A DNA stretch of 64,000 nucleotides from NCBI RefSeq assembly GCF_001905595.1, contig NZ_LIXI01000009.1:248001-312000 (forward strand), read 5' to 3'. This DNA comes from Streptomyces sp. CB00316 (lineage in GTDB: Bacteria > Actinomycetota > Actinomycetes > Streptomycetales > Streptomycetaceae). The position numbers were made by a program, and so were the translations under genes. Shown here piece by piece: positions 43,018 to 53,366 of this stretch. Below the pieces are notes generated by a model. That model did no database searches and had not been told where the DNA came from. It was given only the letters and a program-made list of their open reading frames with translations. Each line of letters opens with the position of its first letter. Position 1 is the stretch's first letter.

Positions 43018-44222
43018 CGCCTCGTGCCTGGCAGGAGGTGCCCCGGTCGAAGGTGGAGCGGTTCTCCTCCATCGCCCTGGCCGAGGCACCGGAGATCGCC
43101 CAGCAGATCCTCACCGAGATCCGGCAGGACTACCCCTACCTCCAGCTCGTCGAGGACGAGTCCGGCGAGCCGATGGCCCTGGTCGGCATCCGCCGCGCCA
43201 TCGAGGGCTTCGTACGCCACCTCGCCTCCGGCGCGGCCGACCCCAGGGTGCCGCCGGAGGTGTTCCAGGAGTTCGGCCGGGGCGAGGGGCTGCACGGCCG
43301 CAGCCTCGACTCCCTCCAGGCCGTCTACCGGCTCGGGGTCCGGCTCACCTGGCGCAGGTTCGCCGAGATCGGCCAGCAGGTCGACATCGCCGCGCCCGCC
43401 ATGTACGAACTGGCCGAATCGGGATTCGAGTATCTGGACGGCCTCGTGGAACAGTCGGTCCTGGGCTACGCCGAGGCGGCGGCCCGCCGCGCCAGCGAGC
43501 GGCTGCGCCTCCAGCGCCAGCTGATCGACCTGCTCCTGGTGGAGCCCCGTGGCGACTCGGCCAGGACGCTCGCCGAGCGGGCGGCCCGCGTCGGCTGGGA
43601 GCTGCCAAAGACCATCGCGGTGGGCGTGCTGATGCGCCCCGCCCGGGAGGCCGTGGCCCCGGCGGTGGGCCAGGGGATCCTGCTGGAGATGGAGAGCGAG
43701 CAGCCGCGCATCGTCATCCCCGACCCGGAGACGGCGGGCCGGGCGGACACCCTGCGCCGGGCCACCGCCGGCTGGTCCGGCGCGATCGGCCCGTCGGTGC
43801 CGTTGGCCGGGGCGGCGACCTCGCTGCGCTGGGCGGAGACCGCGGTCCAGCTGATCAAGAAGAACCTGTTGCCGCAGGGTGAGGTGCTGCACTGCACCGA
43901 GCGCACGGAGGAGCTGGTCCTCCTGCCGTCCCGGGAGCTGATCGACGCGGCCGCCCGCCGCTGCCTCGCCCCGCTGGACGGCCTCGGCCCGACCGCGGCG
44001 AAGCGGCTGGCCGAGACCCTTCTCGCCTGGATCGAGACGCCCGGCGGCGCGCCCGAGGTGGCCCAGCGGCTCGGCATCCACCCGCAGACGGCGCGCTACC
44101 GGCTGCGCCAGATCCGCGACCTGTGGGGCGACGCGATCGACGACCCCGACCAGCGCTTCGAGATGCTGCTGGTCCTCCGTTCGCAGCGGCTCAGGGGAGA
44201 GCCGGCGCAGGGGGCGCATTGA
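43014..44222 (+). CDS. PucR/CdaR-type transcriptional regulator
   Basis: A 402-residue activator of the PucR family. The middle carries the GGDEF-like regulatory domain and the C-terminus the HTH_30 helix-turn-helix (EVAQRLGIHPQTARYRLRQI, about 345-370). Residues 20-110 resemble the RsbRD N-terminal fold. GTG start at 43014 overlaps the small membrane protein gene. Members respond to purines, sugar acids or amino acids. It lies next to the gamma-glutamyl amine catabolic locus and converges with the SDR gene there. Confidence 0.85.
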   Translation: MTPRAWQEVPRSKVERFSSIALAEAPEIAQQILTEIRQDYPYLQLVEDESGEPMALVGIRRAIEGFVRHLASGAADPRVPPEVFQEFGRGEGLHGRSLDSLQAVYRLGVRLTWRRFAEIGQQVDIAAPAMYELAESGFEYLDGLVEQSVLGYAEAAARRASERLRLQRQLIDLLLVEPRGDSARTLAERAARVGWELPKTIAVGVLMRPAREAVAPAVGQGILLEMESEQPRIVIPDPETAGRADTLRRATAGWSGAIGPSVPLAGAATSLRWAETAVQLIKKNLLPQGEVLHCTERTEELVLLPSRELIDAAARRCLAPLDGLGPTAAKRLAETLLAWIETPGGAPEVAQRLGIHPQTARYRLRQIRDLWGDAIDDPDQRFEMLLVLRSQRLRGEPAQGAH

Positions 44223-44235
44223 CGGCCCCCTGCGC
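44205..44235. terminator. Hairpin terminator between PucR and SDR genes
   Basis: GCGCAGGGGGC (44205-44215) pairs perfectly with GCCCCCTGCGC (44225-44235) over an 11-base stem with a 9-base loop. It spans the PucR stop codon and precedes the convergent SDR stop at 44245. No U-run. Confidence 0.6.
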
Positions 44236-44244
44236 GTGCGGGTG

Positions 44245-45030
44245 CTAGACCGGGGTGACGTACGCCCCGGCGATACCGCCGTCCACCAGGAAGTCCGTCG
44301 CGTTGACGAACGAGGAGTCGTCACTCGCCAGGAACGCCACGGCGGCGGCGATCTCGGTCGGCTCGGCGAAACGGCCGACCGGGATGTGCACCAGCCGCCG
44401 CGCGGCCCGCTCCGGGTCCTTGGCGAACAGCTCCTGGAGCAGCGGGGTGTTGACCGGCCCCGGGCACAGCGCGTTGACGCGGATGCCGTCGCGCGCGAAC
44501 TGCACCCCCAGCTCACGCGACATCGCCAGCACCCCGCCCTTGGACGCGGTGTACGAGATCTGCGAGGTCGCCGCCCCCATCCGGGCCACGAACGAAGCCG
44601 TGTTGATGATGGAGCCTTTGCCCTGGGCGCGCATGTACGGGATGGCTGCCTTGCAGCAGAGGTAGACGGAGGTCAGGTTGACCTCCTGCACCCGGCGCCA
44701 GGCATCGAGGCCGGTCTCCAGGATGGAGTCGTCGTCGGGCGGTGAGATCCCCGCGTTGTTGAACGCGATGTCGACCGAACCGTAGGCGTCGAACGCCGCC
44801 TTGAAGAGCGCGTCGACCTCCTCGGCGTCGGTGACGTCGGTACGGACGAAGAGCCCGCCCGCCTCCTCGGCGGCGGCCTTGCCGCTCACCTCGTCCACAT
44901 CGGCGCAGACGACGTGGGCGCCCTCGGCGGCCAGCCGCCGGACGGTGGCCAGGCCGATGCCGCTGCCGGCTCCGGTGACGACGGCGGTGCGGCCGACCAG
45001 GCGGCGGCAGACAGGGGAAGTGTCGGTCAT
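44245..45030 (-). CDS. SDR family oxidoreductase (glnA4 locus)
   Basis: A 261-residue classical SDR with VTGAGSGIGLATVRRLAAEG (about 15-34), NNAGIS, the catalytic serine in INTASFVARMG, and YTASKGG with the Tyr/Lys pair. It oxidises or reduces an alcohol, ketone or aldehyde with NAD(P). It lies 5 bases after the aldehyde dehydrogenase gene in the same operon as the gamma-glutamyl ligase, so it probably handles an intermediate of amine breakdown. Confidence 0.87.
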   Translation of the reverse strand: MTDTSPVCRRLVGRTAVVTGAGSGIGLATVRRLAAEGAHVVCADVDEVSGKAAAEEAGGLFVRTDVTDAEEVDALFKAAFDAYGSVDIAFNNAGISPPDDDSILETGLDAWRRVQEVNLTSVYLCCKAAIPYMRAQGKGSIINTASFVARMGAATSQISYTASKGGVLAMSRELGVQFARDGIRVNALCPGPVNTPLLQELFAKDPERAARRLVHIPVGRFAEPTEIAAAVAFLASDDSSFVNATDFLVDGGIAGAYVTPV

Positions 45031-45035
45031 GGTGC

Positions 45036-46418
45036 TCAGGCCTCCGTGCTGATGAAGATGTTCTTGGTTTCGGTGAAGGCGGCCAGGGCGTCGGGCCCGA
45101 GCTCACGGCCAAGCCCCGACTGCTTGTAGCCGCCGAAGGGGGTCGAATAGCGCACGCTGGAATGCGAGTTGACGGAGAGATTGCCCGCGTGGAGCCCCTG
45201 TCCGACGCGGAGCGCGCGCCCGACGTCCCGGGACCAGACCGACCCGGCCAGCCCGTAGTCGGTGGCGTTGGCGAGGCGCAGGGCCTCCTCCTCGCCGTCG
45301 AACGGCAGCACCACCGCGACCGGCCCGAAGACCTCCTCGACGGCCACCGGAGCGTCGGCCGCCACCCCGGCGAGCACGGTCGGCGGATACCAGAACCCGG
45401 GCCCCTCAGGGGCGTTGCCGAGGATCGCCCGTACGCCGTCGGTGCCCCGGTCCCCGTCGACGAAGCCCCGCACCCGGTCCAGCTGGAGGGCCGAGATCAG
45501 CGGGCCCATCTGCGTCTTCCCGTCCGCCGGGTCACCCACCACCACGGCGGCGACGGCCGGGACGAGCAGCTCCAGGAACCGGTCGTACACCGGCCGCTCC
45601 ACCAGGATCCGGGTCCGGGCGCAGCAGTCCTGGCCCGCGTTGTCGAGGAAGGACATCGGGGTGGCCGCCGCCGCTGCCTCCACATCGGCGTCGGCGAAGA
45701 CGATGTTCGGGCTCTTGCCGCCGAGTTCGAGAGTGAGGCGCTTCACGCGCTCCGCGCACCGGGTCATGATGTGCTTGCCTGTCCGGGTGGAGCCGGTGAA
45801 CACGATCTTCGCGACGCCCGGGTGCTCCACCAGGGCGCTCCCGGCCACCGGGCCCTCACCGGGCAGTACCTGGAACAGCCCCTCGGGAAGGCCTGCCTCC
45901 AGGGCGAGTTCGGCCAGCCGCAGAGCGGTCAGCGGGGTTGTCTCGGCCGGCTTGAGGAGGACGGCGTTGCCCGCGGCGAGCGCCGGGGCCAGGCCCCAAG
46001 CGGCGATGGGCATCGGGAAGTTCCAGGGCGCGATGACGCCGATGACGCCGAGCGGCTCCAGGATGGTGAAGTCGATGCCGCCCGCCACCGGGATCTGCCG
46101 GCCGAGCAGCCGCTCCGCACCGCCCGCACTGTAGTCGAGGAGGTCGCGGACGTTGCCCGCCTCCCAGCGGGCGTTGCCGATGGTGTGTCCGGCCTCCCGG
46201 ACCTCCAACTGGGCCAGTTCCTCGATGTGTTCGTCGACGGTGGTGGCGAAGCGGCGCAACAGCCTGGCCCGGTCGGCGGGCGCGGCGGCGGCCCAGGGGC
46301 GCTGCGCGGCGGCGGCGCGGTGGACGGCCGTGTCCACGTCGGCGGCGGAGGCGGCGGGCACGGTGGCGATGACCTCGGCGGTCGCCGGGTTCAGGACGTC
46401 CAGGGTGGACTGGGACAC
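45036..46418 (-). CDS. Aldehyde dehydrogenase
   Basis: A 460-residue NAD(P)-dependent aldehyde dehydrogenase. The catalytic glutamate is in LELGGKSPNIVF and the nucleophilic cysteine in NAGQDCCARTRI; FTGSTRTGKH is the coenzyme-binding turn. It oxidises an aldehyde to the acid. It sits between the ligase gene and an SDR gene in a minus-strand operon, which fits oxidation of a gamma-glutamyl aminoaldehyde. Slightly shorter than the 480-residue norm. Confidence 0.9.
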   Translation of the reverse strand: MSQSTLDVLNPATAEVIATVPAASAADVDTAVHRAAAAQRPWAAAAPADRARLLRRFATTVDEHIEELAQLEVREAGHTIGNARWEAGNVRDLLDYSAGGAERLLGRQIPVAGGIDFTILEPLGVIGVIAPWNFPMPIAAWGLAPALAAGNAVLLKPAETTPLTALRLAELALEAGLPEGLFQVLPGEGPVAGSALVEHPGVAKIVFTGSTRTGKHIMTRCAERVKRLTLELGGKSPNIVFADADVEAAAAATPMSFLDNAGQDCCARTRILVERPVYDRFLELLVPAVAAVVVGDPADGKTQMGPLISALQLDRVRGFVDGDRGTDGVRAILGNAPEGPGFWYPPTVLAGVAADAPVAVEEVFGPVAVVLPFDGEEEALRLANATDYGLAGSVWSRDVGRALRVGQGLHAGNLSVNSHSSVRYSTPFGGYKQSGLGRELGPDALAAFTETKNIFISTEA

Positions 46419-46449
46419 GTACGGACCTCGATCGGGAAGCAGGGGATGG

Positions 46450-47814
46450 TCAGAGGCGTTCGAAGGAGCGGCGCAGCTCCCAGTCGGTCACCGCTGAGTC
46501 GTACGCGGTGAGTTCGACCTTCGCCATGTTCAGGTAGTGCGCGACGACCTCCTCGCCGAACGCCTCCTTCGCGATGGGGCTGGCCTCCCACAGCTCGGCC
46601 GCTTCGCGCAGGGTCGTCGGCACCTGGTCGTACGCGGCGGTGTAGGCGTTGCCCGTACACGCCTGAGGCAACGGCAGCCGGTGCTCCACCCCGTACAGAC
46701 CGGCCGCGACCAGCCCGGCGACGGCGAGGTGCGGGTTGACGTCGCCGCCGGGCAGCCGGTTCTCGAAGCGCATCGAGCGGCCGTGGCCGACGACCCGCAG
46801 GGCGCAGGTGCGGTTGTCGACGCCCCAGGCGACGGCGGTGGGGGCGAAGGAGCCGGGCTGGAAGCGCTTGTAGGAGTTGATGTTGGGCGCGTAGAGGAGG
46901 GAGAAGTCGCGCAGGGCGGCGAGCTGGCCGGCCAGGAAGTGGCGCATCAGCTCGGACATGCCGTCCGGTCCGTCGCCGGCCATCACGTTCTCGCCGTTCT
47001 CGTCGGTGAGCGAGAGGTGGATGTGGCAGGAGTTGCCCTCTCGCTCGTCGTACTTGGCCATGAAGGTCAGCGAGACACCCTCCTGAGCCGCGATCTCCTT
47101 GGCGCCCGTCTTGTAGACGGCGTGCTGGTCGCAGGTGGTCAGCGCCTCGTCGTAACGGAAGACGATCTCGTGCTGGCCGGGATTGCACTCACCCTTGGCG
47201 GACTCGACGGTCAGCCCCGCCTGCTGCATCTCGTTGCGGATGCGGCGCAGCAGCGGCTCGATCCGGCCGGTGCCGAGGATGGAGTAGTCGATGTTGTACT
47301 GGTTGGCCGGGGTCAGCCCGCGGTAGTCGCGGTCCCAGGCCTCCTCGTAACTGTCCCGGAAGACGATGAACTCCAACTCCGTGCCGACCTGCGCCGTGTA
47401 GCCGAGCGAGGCCAGCCGGTCCAGCTGGCGGCGCAGGATCTGGCGCGGCGCCGCGACGACCGGGCTGCCGTCGTGCCAGGCGAGGTCGGCGATCAGGAGG
47501 GCGGTGCCCTCGTGCCAGGGGACCGGGCGGAGCGTGGCGGGGTCGGGGACCATGCCGAAGTCACCGTAGCCGTTCTCCCACGACGACATCGCGTATCCGT
47601 CGACGGTCCGCATCTCGGTGTCCACGGCCAGCAGGTAGTTGCAGCCCTCGGTACCGTGCTCCAGCACCTCGTCGAGGAAGAACCCGGCTGCGAACCGCTT
47701 CCCCTGGAGCCGGCCCTGCATATCGGGGAAGGCCAGCACCACGGTGTCTATCGACCCGTCCGCGACGCGTGAGCGGAGCTCGTCGACGGTGAGCGGGGGT
47801 GTGCGGTCTGCCAC
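46450..47814 (-). CDS. glnA4: Glutamine synthetase-like gamma-glutamylamine ligase (GlnA4 type)
   Basis: A 454-residue GS-fold ligase that joins glutamate to an amine using ATP. Motifs: GTELEFIVFRDSYEEAW (metal-binding glutamate), AKGECNPGQHEIVFRYDEA, FMAKYDEREGNSCHIHLSL and DNRTCALRVVGHGRSMRFEN. Streptomyces GlnA3 acts on polyamines and GlnA4 on ethanolamine. The gene order here (SDR, aldehyde dehydrogenase, ligase, then divergent FadR, permease, hydrolase) recalls the glnA4 (SCO1613) region of S. coelicolor, hence the symbol; the amine itself is inferred. The GTG at 47814 has AAGGAGG 6 bases upstream. Confidence 0.82.
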   Translation of the reverse strand: MADRTPPLTVDELRSRVADGSIDTVVLAFPDMQGRLQGKRFAAGFFLDEVLEHGTEGCNYLLAVDTEMRTVDGYAMSSWENGYGDFGMVPDPATLRPVPWHEGTALLIADLAWHDGSPVVAAPRQILRRQLDRLASLGYTAQVGTELEFIVFRDSYEEAWDRDYRGLTPANQYNIDYSILGTGRIEPLLRRIRNEMQQAGLTVESAKGECNPGQHEIVFRYDEALTTCDQHAVYKTGAKEIAAQEGVSLTFMAKYDEREGNSCHIHLSLTDENGENVMAGDGPDGMSELMRHFLAGQLAALRDFSLLYAPNINSYKRFQPGSFAPTAVAWGVDNRTCALRVVGHGRSMRFENRLPGGDVNPHLAVAGLVAAGLYGVEHRLPLPQACTGNAYTAAYDQVPTTLREAAELWEASPIAKEAFGEEVVAHYLNMAKVELTAYDSAVTDWELRRSFERL

Positions 47815-47887
47815 GGGATTCCTCCTTGGGTGAACCGGGAGGCTTAAGGTATGACAGAGAACCATTGATTGGGAAGGGGATCCGCGA
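47815..47887. promoter_or_regulatory. Divergent promoter region glnA4 / FadR-type regulator
   Basis: Only 73 bases separate the two divergent starts, so promoters and operator must lie here. ACCATTGATTGG (47860-47871) holds CCA-N5-TGG, a possible half-site for the FadR-type regulator. No perfect palindrome was seen. Confidence 0.4.
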
Positions 47888-48700
47888 GTGGTCACCACAA
47901 GGAGAACCGACGGCACCCGTCCGGAGGCGGTGGGCGCCGCCCCGGAGGCCGCCCGCGAGGAGGCGGCGGGCGGGGAGGCCGCGGAGTCCGGCTCCGCGCC
48001 GCCGGCCTCCGTCCTGCGCCCCGTCCGCGCCGGCAACGGCTTCGAGGAGACCCTGGAGCAGGTCCTGCAGCTACTGCGCCTCGGCCTCGTCCCGCCCGGC
48101 GACCGGCTGCCCGCCGAGCGTGAGCTCGCCCAGCACCTGGGGGTCAGCCGGGTGACCCTGCGCGAGGTGCTCAAGGTCCTCCAGGACCAGGGCATGGTGG
48201 AGAGCCGGCGCGGCCGCTACGGCGGAACGTTCGTCCTGCCGCGTGCCGCCGCGGCCGACGGCAGCGACGAACTGCGGCGCCGGGTGGCGGCCGTCGACGT
48301 GGAGGACACCCTGCGCTTCCGCGAGGTGCTGGAGACCGGGGCCGCCGGGCTCTGCGCCGACGGGCTCGCGGACGGCGGGGCCGCTCGGCTGCGGGCGGCC
48401 CTCGAAGCCACCCAGGGCGCCCGCCTGGAGGACTACCGCCGCCAGGACACCCTGCTCCACCTCACCCTCGCCGAACTCTCCGGCTCCCGCTCGCTCGCGG
48501 CGCAGTACGCCTCCGTACGGGCCACCCTCAACGAACTCCTGGACTGCATCCCGCTCCTGGTGCGCAACCTGGAGCACTCCCAGCAGCAGCACGCGGCCGT
48601 GGTCGAGGCCGTACTCGACCGGGACGCCGAGGCGGCGCGCGAGATGATGCGCGAACACTGCGCCGGTACGGCGGCGCTGCTGCGGGGCTTCCTGGCCTGA
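47888..48700 (+). CDS. FadR/GntR-family regulator (FCD domain)
   Basis: A 270-residue regulator. After a 45-residue low-complexity extension comes the GntR winged helix (LRLGLVPPGDRLPAERELAQ, HLGVSRVTLREVLKVLQDQG, RRGRYGGTFV). The FCD all-helical effector domain follows (VEDTLRFREVLETGAAGLCA, DYRRQDTLLHLTLAEL). GTG start with GAAGGGG upstream. Transcribed away from the glnA4 operon and toward the permease, it is probably their repressor, with the amine or a derivative as inducer. Confidence 0.9.
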   Translation: MVTTRRTDGTRPEAVGAAPEAAREEAAGGEAAESGSAPPASVLRPVRAGNGFEETLEQVLQLLRLGLVPPGDRLPAERELAQHLGVSRVTLREVLKVLQDQGMVESRRGRYGGTFVLPRAAAADGSDELRRRVAAVDVEDTLRFREVLETGAAGLCADGLADGGAARLRAALEATQGARLEDYRRQDTLLHLTLAELSGSRSLAAQYASVRATLNELLDCIPLLVRNLEHSQQQHAAVVEAVLDRDAEAAREMMREHCAGTAALLRGFLA

Positions 48701-48860
48701 GGTCTGCGGGGACCGGCCCGGGCGGCCCCCGGGATGCATCCGTAACCACTCTTTAACGCAGGCCCCTTGCCTTTCGCGCCGCCGTTCCACAAAGGTGTGC
48801 CGACGAACCTTTGATCGAAGCAGTTCCATCGACGACGTCGACAGACATCTGGAGCGCCTC

Positions 48861-50330
<1,470 letters not shown>

Positions 50331-50381
50331 CCGCCCCCGCACCCTCGTCGATCCGTAATGAGACAGCTGAAGGAGCCGTCC

Positions 50382-51107
50382 ATGTCCCGGCCCGTCATCG
50401 GCATCAGCACCTACCAGGACCCGGCCCGCTGGGGTGTCTGGGAGATGCCCGCGGTGCTTCTGCCCGCCGCCTACCCCCGCCTGGTCCGGGCGGCGGGCGG
50501 ACTGGCGGTGCTGCTGCCGCCGGACGAGGCGGCGGACGCGGCCCGGGAGACCGTGGCCGCCCTGGACGGGGTGGTGATCGCCGGGGGAGCGGACGTCGAG
50601 CCGGCCCGTTACGGTGCCGCTCCCGATCCCCGTACGGGACCTCCGGCCCGCGAGCGTGACGCCTGGGAACTGGCCCTGATCGAGGCCGCGATCGAGCTGC
50701 ACGTCCCCCTGCTGGGCATCTGCCGGGGCATGCAGCTGCTGAACGTCGCCCTCGGCGGCACCCTGCACCAGCACCTGGACGGCCACACCGGCGGCCACGC
50801 GGTCTTCGGCGGCCACCCGGTGGACCCCGTGCCCGGTACGGCGTACGCGGCGGCCGTCCCGGAGCAGACCACGGTGCCCGCCTACCACCACCAGGCCGTC
50901 GACCGCCTGGGCGACGGCCTGATCGCCTCCGCCCACGCCCCCGACGGAACGGTGGAGGCGCTGGAACTCCCGGACCACGAGAGCCTGGTGCTCGGGGTCC
51001 AGTGGCACCCGGAGATGGGCGACGACCCCCGCGTCATGGCCGCCCTCGTCGATGCGGCCCGCCACCGCTCGCGCGCCTCAGCGCCGGGTGTCGGGCAGCT
51101 GGGGTGA
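50382..51107 (+). CDS. Class-I GATase gamma-glutamyl hydrolase (PuuD-like)
   Basis: A 241-residue amidotransferase-fold hydrolase. The nucleophile is Cys114 in LGICRGMQLLN, and the His/Glu pair is in GVQWHPEMGD near the C-terminus. It should release glutamate from a gamma-glutamyl product, as PuuD does for gamma-glutamyl-GABA. GAAGGAG precedes the ATG at 50382. Last gene of the plus-strand arm. The 3' end overlaps the convergent membrane protein gene by 30 bases. Confidence 0.9.
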   Translation: MSRPVIGISTYQDPARWGVWEMPAVLLPAAYPRLVRAAGGLAVLLPPDEAADAARETVAALDGVVIAGGADVEPARYGAAPDPRTGPPARERDAWELALIEAAIELHVPLLGICRGMQLLNVALGGTLHQHLDGHTGGHAVFGGHPVDPVPGTAYAAAVPEQTTVPAYHHQAVDRLGDGLIASAHAPDGTVEALELPDHESLVLGVQWHPEMGDDPRVMAALVDAARHRSRASAPGVGQLG

Positions 51108-51836
51108 TCCGGTGCCAGGAGTGCCGTGACCGGGCCCCGAGAAGCCCGGGCCGGTGAAGTCGGGGCCCGCGAAGGCAGGCGGGGTGAAGCGCGGGCCGCC
51201 GGGCGCCGCCCCTGGTCCCGCCTCGGTGAGTTCGCCGAGCAGGTACGGGCGGATCGCCTTGTCCCGCAGGGCGGTGCGCCAGGTCTCCCGGGCGTGGTCC
51301 AGGTCGGCCGAACGGTTCACCCGGGGCGGTGAGCCGGGCGCCGACCGGAGGGCGGCGGTGCGGTAGACGGCGGCGAGGCTGATCAGGGAGGTGGCCGCCG
51401 CGATGGCCAGACTGACCCAGCCGACCCGGACGAGGGTGTCGGCCAGGGCCGCCATGCTGTCGGTCAGCCGGAGCCCGTACCCCAGCAGGAGGAAGGTCGC
51501 CGCGGCGACGGCGGCCAGGATCGGGGTCAGCACCCCGAGGACCGCCAGGGCACCGGCGCCCGGCCGCTCCTGGTGCCCCGGACCCGACAGGGGACCGGGG
51601 CCACCGTCGACGCGCCGGCCGTGCGAAGCGCGCCGCAGGGCCGCGTACGCCCGGTACTCCGCCGCGGCGGCCGGAGCCGTACGCGCCACCGAGGCCAGGG
51701 CCCGGATCCGCAACTGGCCGGAGCTGACGCCGGATTCCTCCAGCAGCCGCTGGATCTCCGTCGAGGCGAGCACCTCGTCGACCACTTCCGCGTAGTCGGA
51801 TCTGTCCTCGTCCCCGAGTGGGGAAGGCCTGCCCAT
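51078..51836 (-). CDS. Hypothetical membrane protein
   Basis: A 252-residue protein of unknown family. Residues 95-160 include two hydrophobic segments (LAVLGVLTPILAAVAAATFL, VGWVSLAIAAATSLISLAAV); the N-terminal third is helical and charged, and the C-terminus is Gly/Pro-rich (GPDFTGPGFSGPGHGTPGTG). GAGGGACAGT precedes the ATG. It overlaps the hydrolase gene end to end. A short ctgtgtcg direct repeat lies just upstream (51848-51870). Function unknown. Confidence 0.65.
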   Translation of the reverse strand: MGRPSPLGDEDRSDYAEVVDEVLASTEIQRLLEESGVSSGQLRIRALASVARTAPAAAAEYRAYAALRRASHGRRVDGGPGPLSGPGHQERPGAGALAVLGVLTPILAAVAAATFLLLGYGLRLTDSMAALADTLVRVGWVSLAIAAATSLISLAAVYRTAALRSAPGSPPRVNRSADLDHARETWRTALRDKAIRPYLLGELTEAGPGAAPGGPRFTPPAFAGPDFTGPGFSGPGHGTPGTGSPQLPDTRR

Positions 51837-51946
51837 ACTGTCCCTCGATCGCTGTGTCGCTGTGTCGCTGTGGGGCGCCCGCGGCGCGGGGGCCGCAGGG
51901 CCATAGGGTCCCCGCGGCCCTCCGGGCCGTGGTCACGGCGTGGTTG

Positions 51947-52528
51947 TCACAGGTGCTGGGCGACGGCGGGCATCAGGTCCTGGAACGTACGCCCGTCGGC
52001 CGCGGCGCCGATGGCGGTCATCTGCCACCCCGAACCGGCCCGCTGGACCTTGGCCATGATCTGCGCGGTGTGCCGCCCGCCGCCGGTCAGCGTGTACCGC
52101 GCGAGCTCCTGGCCGGTGCTCTCGTCGACCAGACGGCAGAAGGCGGCCTCGACCTCCTCGAAGGTCTGGCCGGTGAACGAGTTCACCGTGAAGATGATCT
52201 GGTCGACGTGGACGGGCACCCGCCGCAGGTCGACGACGATGGACTCGTCGTCACCGCCCTCGCCCGCACCGCCGACCCGGTTGTCACCGGTGTGCTGGAC
52301 CGAACCGTCGTCGCTGGTGAGGTGCTGGAAGAAGACCACGTCCTGCGGGTCCTTGCCCGCGAAGAGCACGGCCGAGGCGTCCAGGTCGATGTCGCGGGCG
52401 GTCAGCCGGGCCAGAAAGCCCTTGCGGGGCGCGGACTTCCAGCCCAGCCCCATCCGTACGACGCCGAGTTCGCCGCCGCCGGACTTGGTGAGGCTGACCT
52501 GCTGGCCCTTGGAGAGGTTGATCGTCAT
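51947..52528 (-). CDS. terD: TerD-family protein 2
   Basis: A 193-residue TerD-fold protein. It begins TINLSKGQQVSLTKSGG, carries DIDLDASAVLFAG (calcium-binding acidic loop) and DDESIVVDLRRVPVHVDQII. TerD proteins bind calcium and are linked to tellurite, phage and general stress resistance. ATG at 52528. It lies 56 bases downstream of terD 1 and should share its BlaI-controlled promoter. The divergence from terD 1 suggests a separate role. Confidence 0.9.
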   Translation of the reverse strand: MTINLSKGQQVSLTKSGGGELGVVRMGLGWKSAPRKGFLARLTARDIDLDASAVLFAGKDPQDVVFFQHLTSDDGSVQHTGDNRVGGAGEGGDDESIVVDLRRVPVHVDQIIFTVNSFTGQTFEEVEAAFCRLVDESTGQELARYTLTGGGRHTAQIMAKVQRAGSGWQMTAIGAAADGRTFQDLMPAVAQHL

Positions 52529-52584
52529 GCTTCTCGCCTTCGCTGGTTTCGGTGAGGTGAGTGTGTCCGGGCGGTGGAGCGGGG

Positions 52585-53160
52585 TCAGAGACCCACGCCG
52601 AAGTCGGCGACGATGCCGCTCAGCCCGGAGGCGTAACCCTGCCCGACCGCACGGAACTTCCACTCGGCGCCGTGCCGGTACAGCTCGCCGAAGACCATCG
52701 CCGTCTCGGTGGAGGCGTCCTCGCTGAGGTCGTAACGGGCGATCTCCGCGCCGCCCGCCTGGTTCACCACACGGATGTAGGCGTTGCGGACCTGGCCGAA
52801 GCTCTGGCCGCGGCCCTCCGCCTCGTGGATCGAGACGGGGAACACGATCTTGGCGACGGTACCCGGCACCGCGGAGAGGTCGACCTTGACGATCTCGTCG
52901 TCCCCCTCGCCCTCGCCGGTGAGGTTGTCGCCGGTGTGCTCGACCGAACCGTCCGGGCTCTTGAGGTTGTTGTAGAAGACGAAGTGCGCGTCGGAGAGGA
53001 CCTTGCCCGACTCGTCGCAGAGCAACGCGCTCGCGTCGAGGTCGTAGTCGGTGCCGGTGGTCGTGCGGACGTCCCAGCCGAGGCCGACGAGGATCGCGGT
53101 CAGCCCCGGAGCCTCCTTGGTCAGCGAGACATTTCCGCCCTTGGCCAGACTCACGCCCAT
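52585..53160 (-). CDS. terD: TerD-family protein 1
   Basis: A 191-residue TerD protein: GVSLAKGGNVSLTKEAPGLT at the N-terminus, TDYDLDASALLCDESG as the acidic calcium site, then DDEIVKVDLSAVPGTVAKIV and the family-typical RVVNQAGGAEIARYDLSEDA. ATG at 53160 with AGGGAGA upstream. First gene of a two-gene terD operon. The 24-base BlaI operator 52 bases upstream overlaps its probable -10 box. Confidence 0.93.
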   Translation of the reverse strand: MGVSLAKGGNVSLTKEAPGLTAILVGLGWDVRTTTGTDYDLDASALLCDESGKVLSDAHFVFYNNLKSPDGSVEHTGDNLTGEGEGDDEIVKVDLSAVPGTVAKIVFPVSIHEAEGRGQSFGQVRNAYIRVVNQAGGAEIARYDLSEDASTETAMVFGELYRHGAEWKFRAVGQGYASGLSGIVADFGVGL

Positions 53161-53211
53161 GGTGTTCTCCCTTTGTGTGGTGACGGTGCGGACACTCTGC
53201 GGCACCACCGT

Positions 53212-53235
53212 AAAATCTACAACACTGTAGATTTT
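53212..53235. promoter_or_regulatory. BlaI operator A (between terD and blaI-type genes)
   Basis: AAAATCTACA (53212-53221), ACAC, TGTAGATTTT (53226-53235): a perfect 24-base palindrome with core CTACA-N4-TGTAG. Each arm contains TAGATT on one strand, a plausible -10 for divergent terD and blaI promoters, so repressor binding would block both. Confidence 0.8.
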
Positions 53236-53366
53236 CCGGGCCAGGTGGGAAGGCGTCGGAGGTGTCACCGGAGGGCCGGTGGCTGGATACGATTTCCCGG
53301 TCGCCCGGCAGATGAACGGCAGGGACCGGGTGGCAGAGCGAAGCGGAACGAGAGGGGGGCCGGACG

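Noticed and set aside
51848..51870. ctgtgtcg short direct repeats, possible CRISPR or iterons
   Set aside because: Only about three 8-base units without spacers; too short for either.
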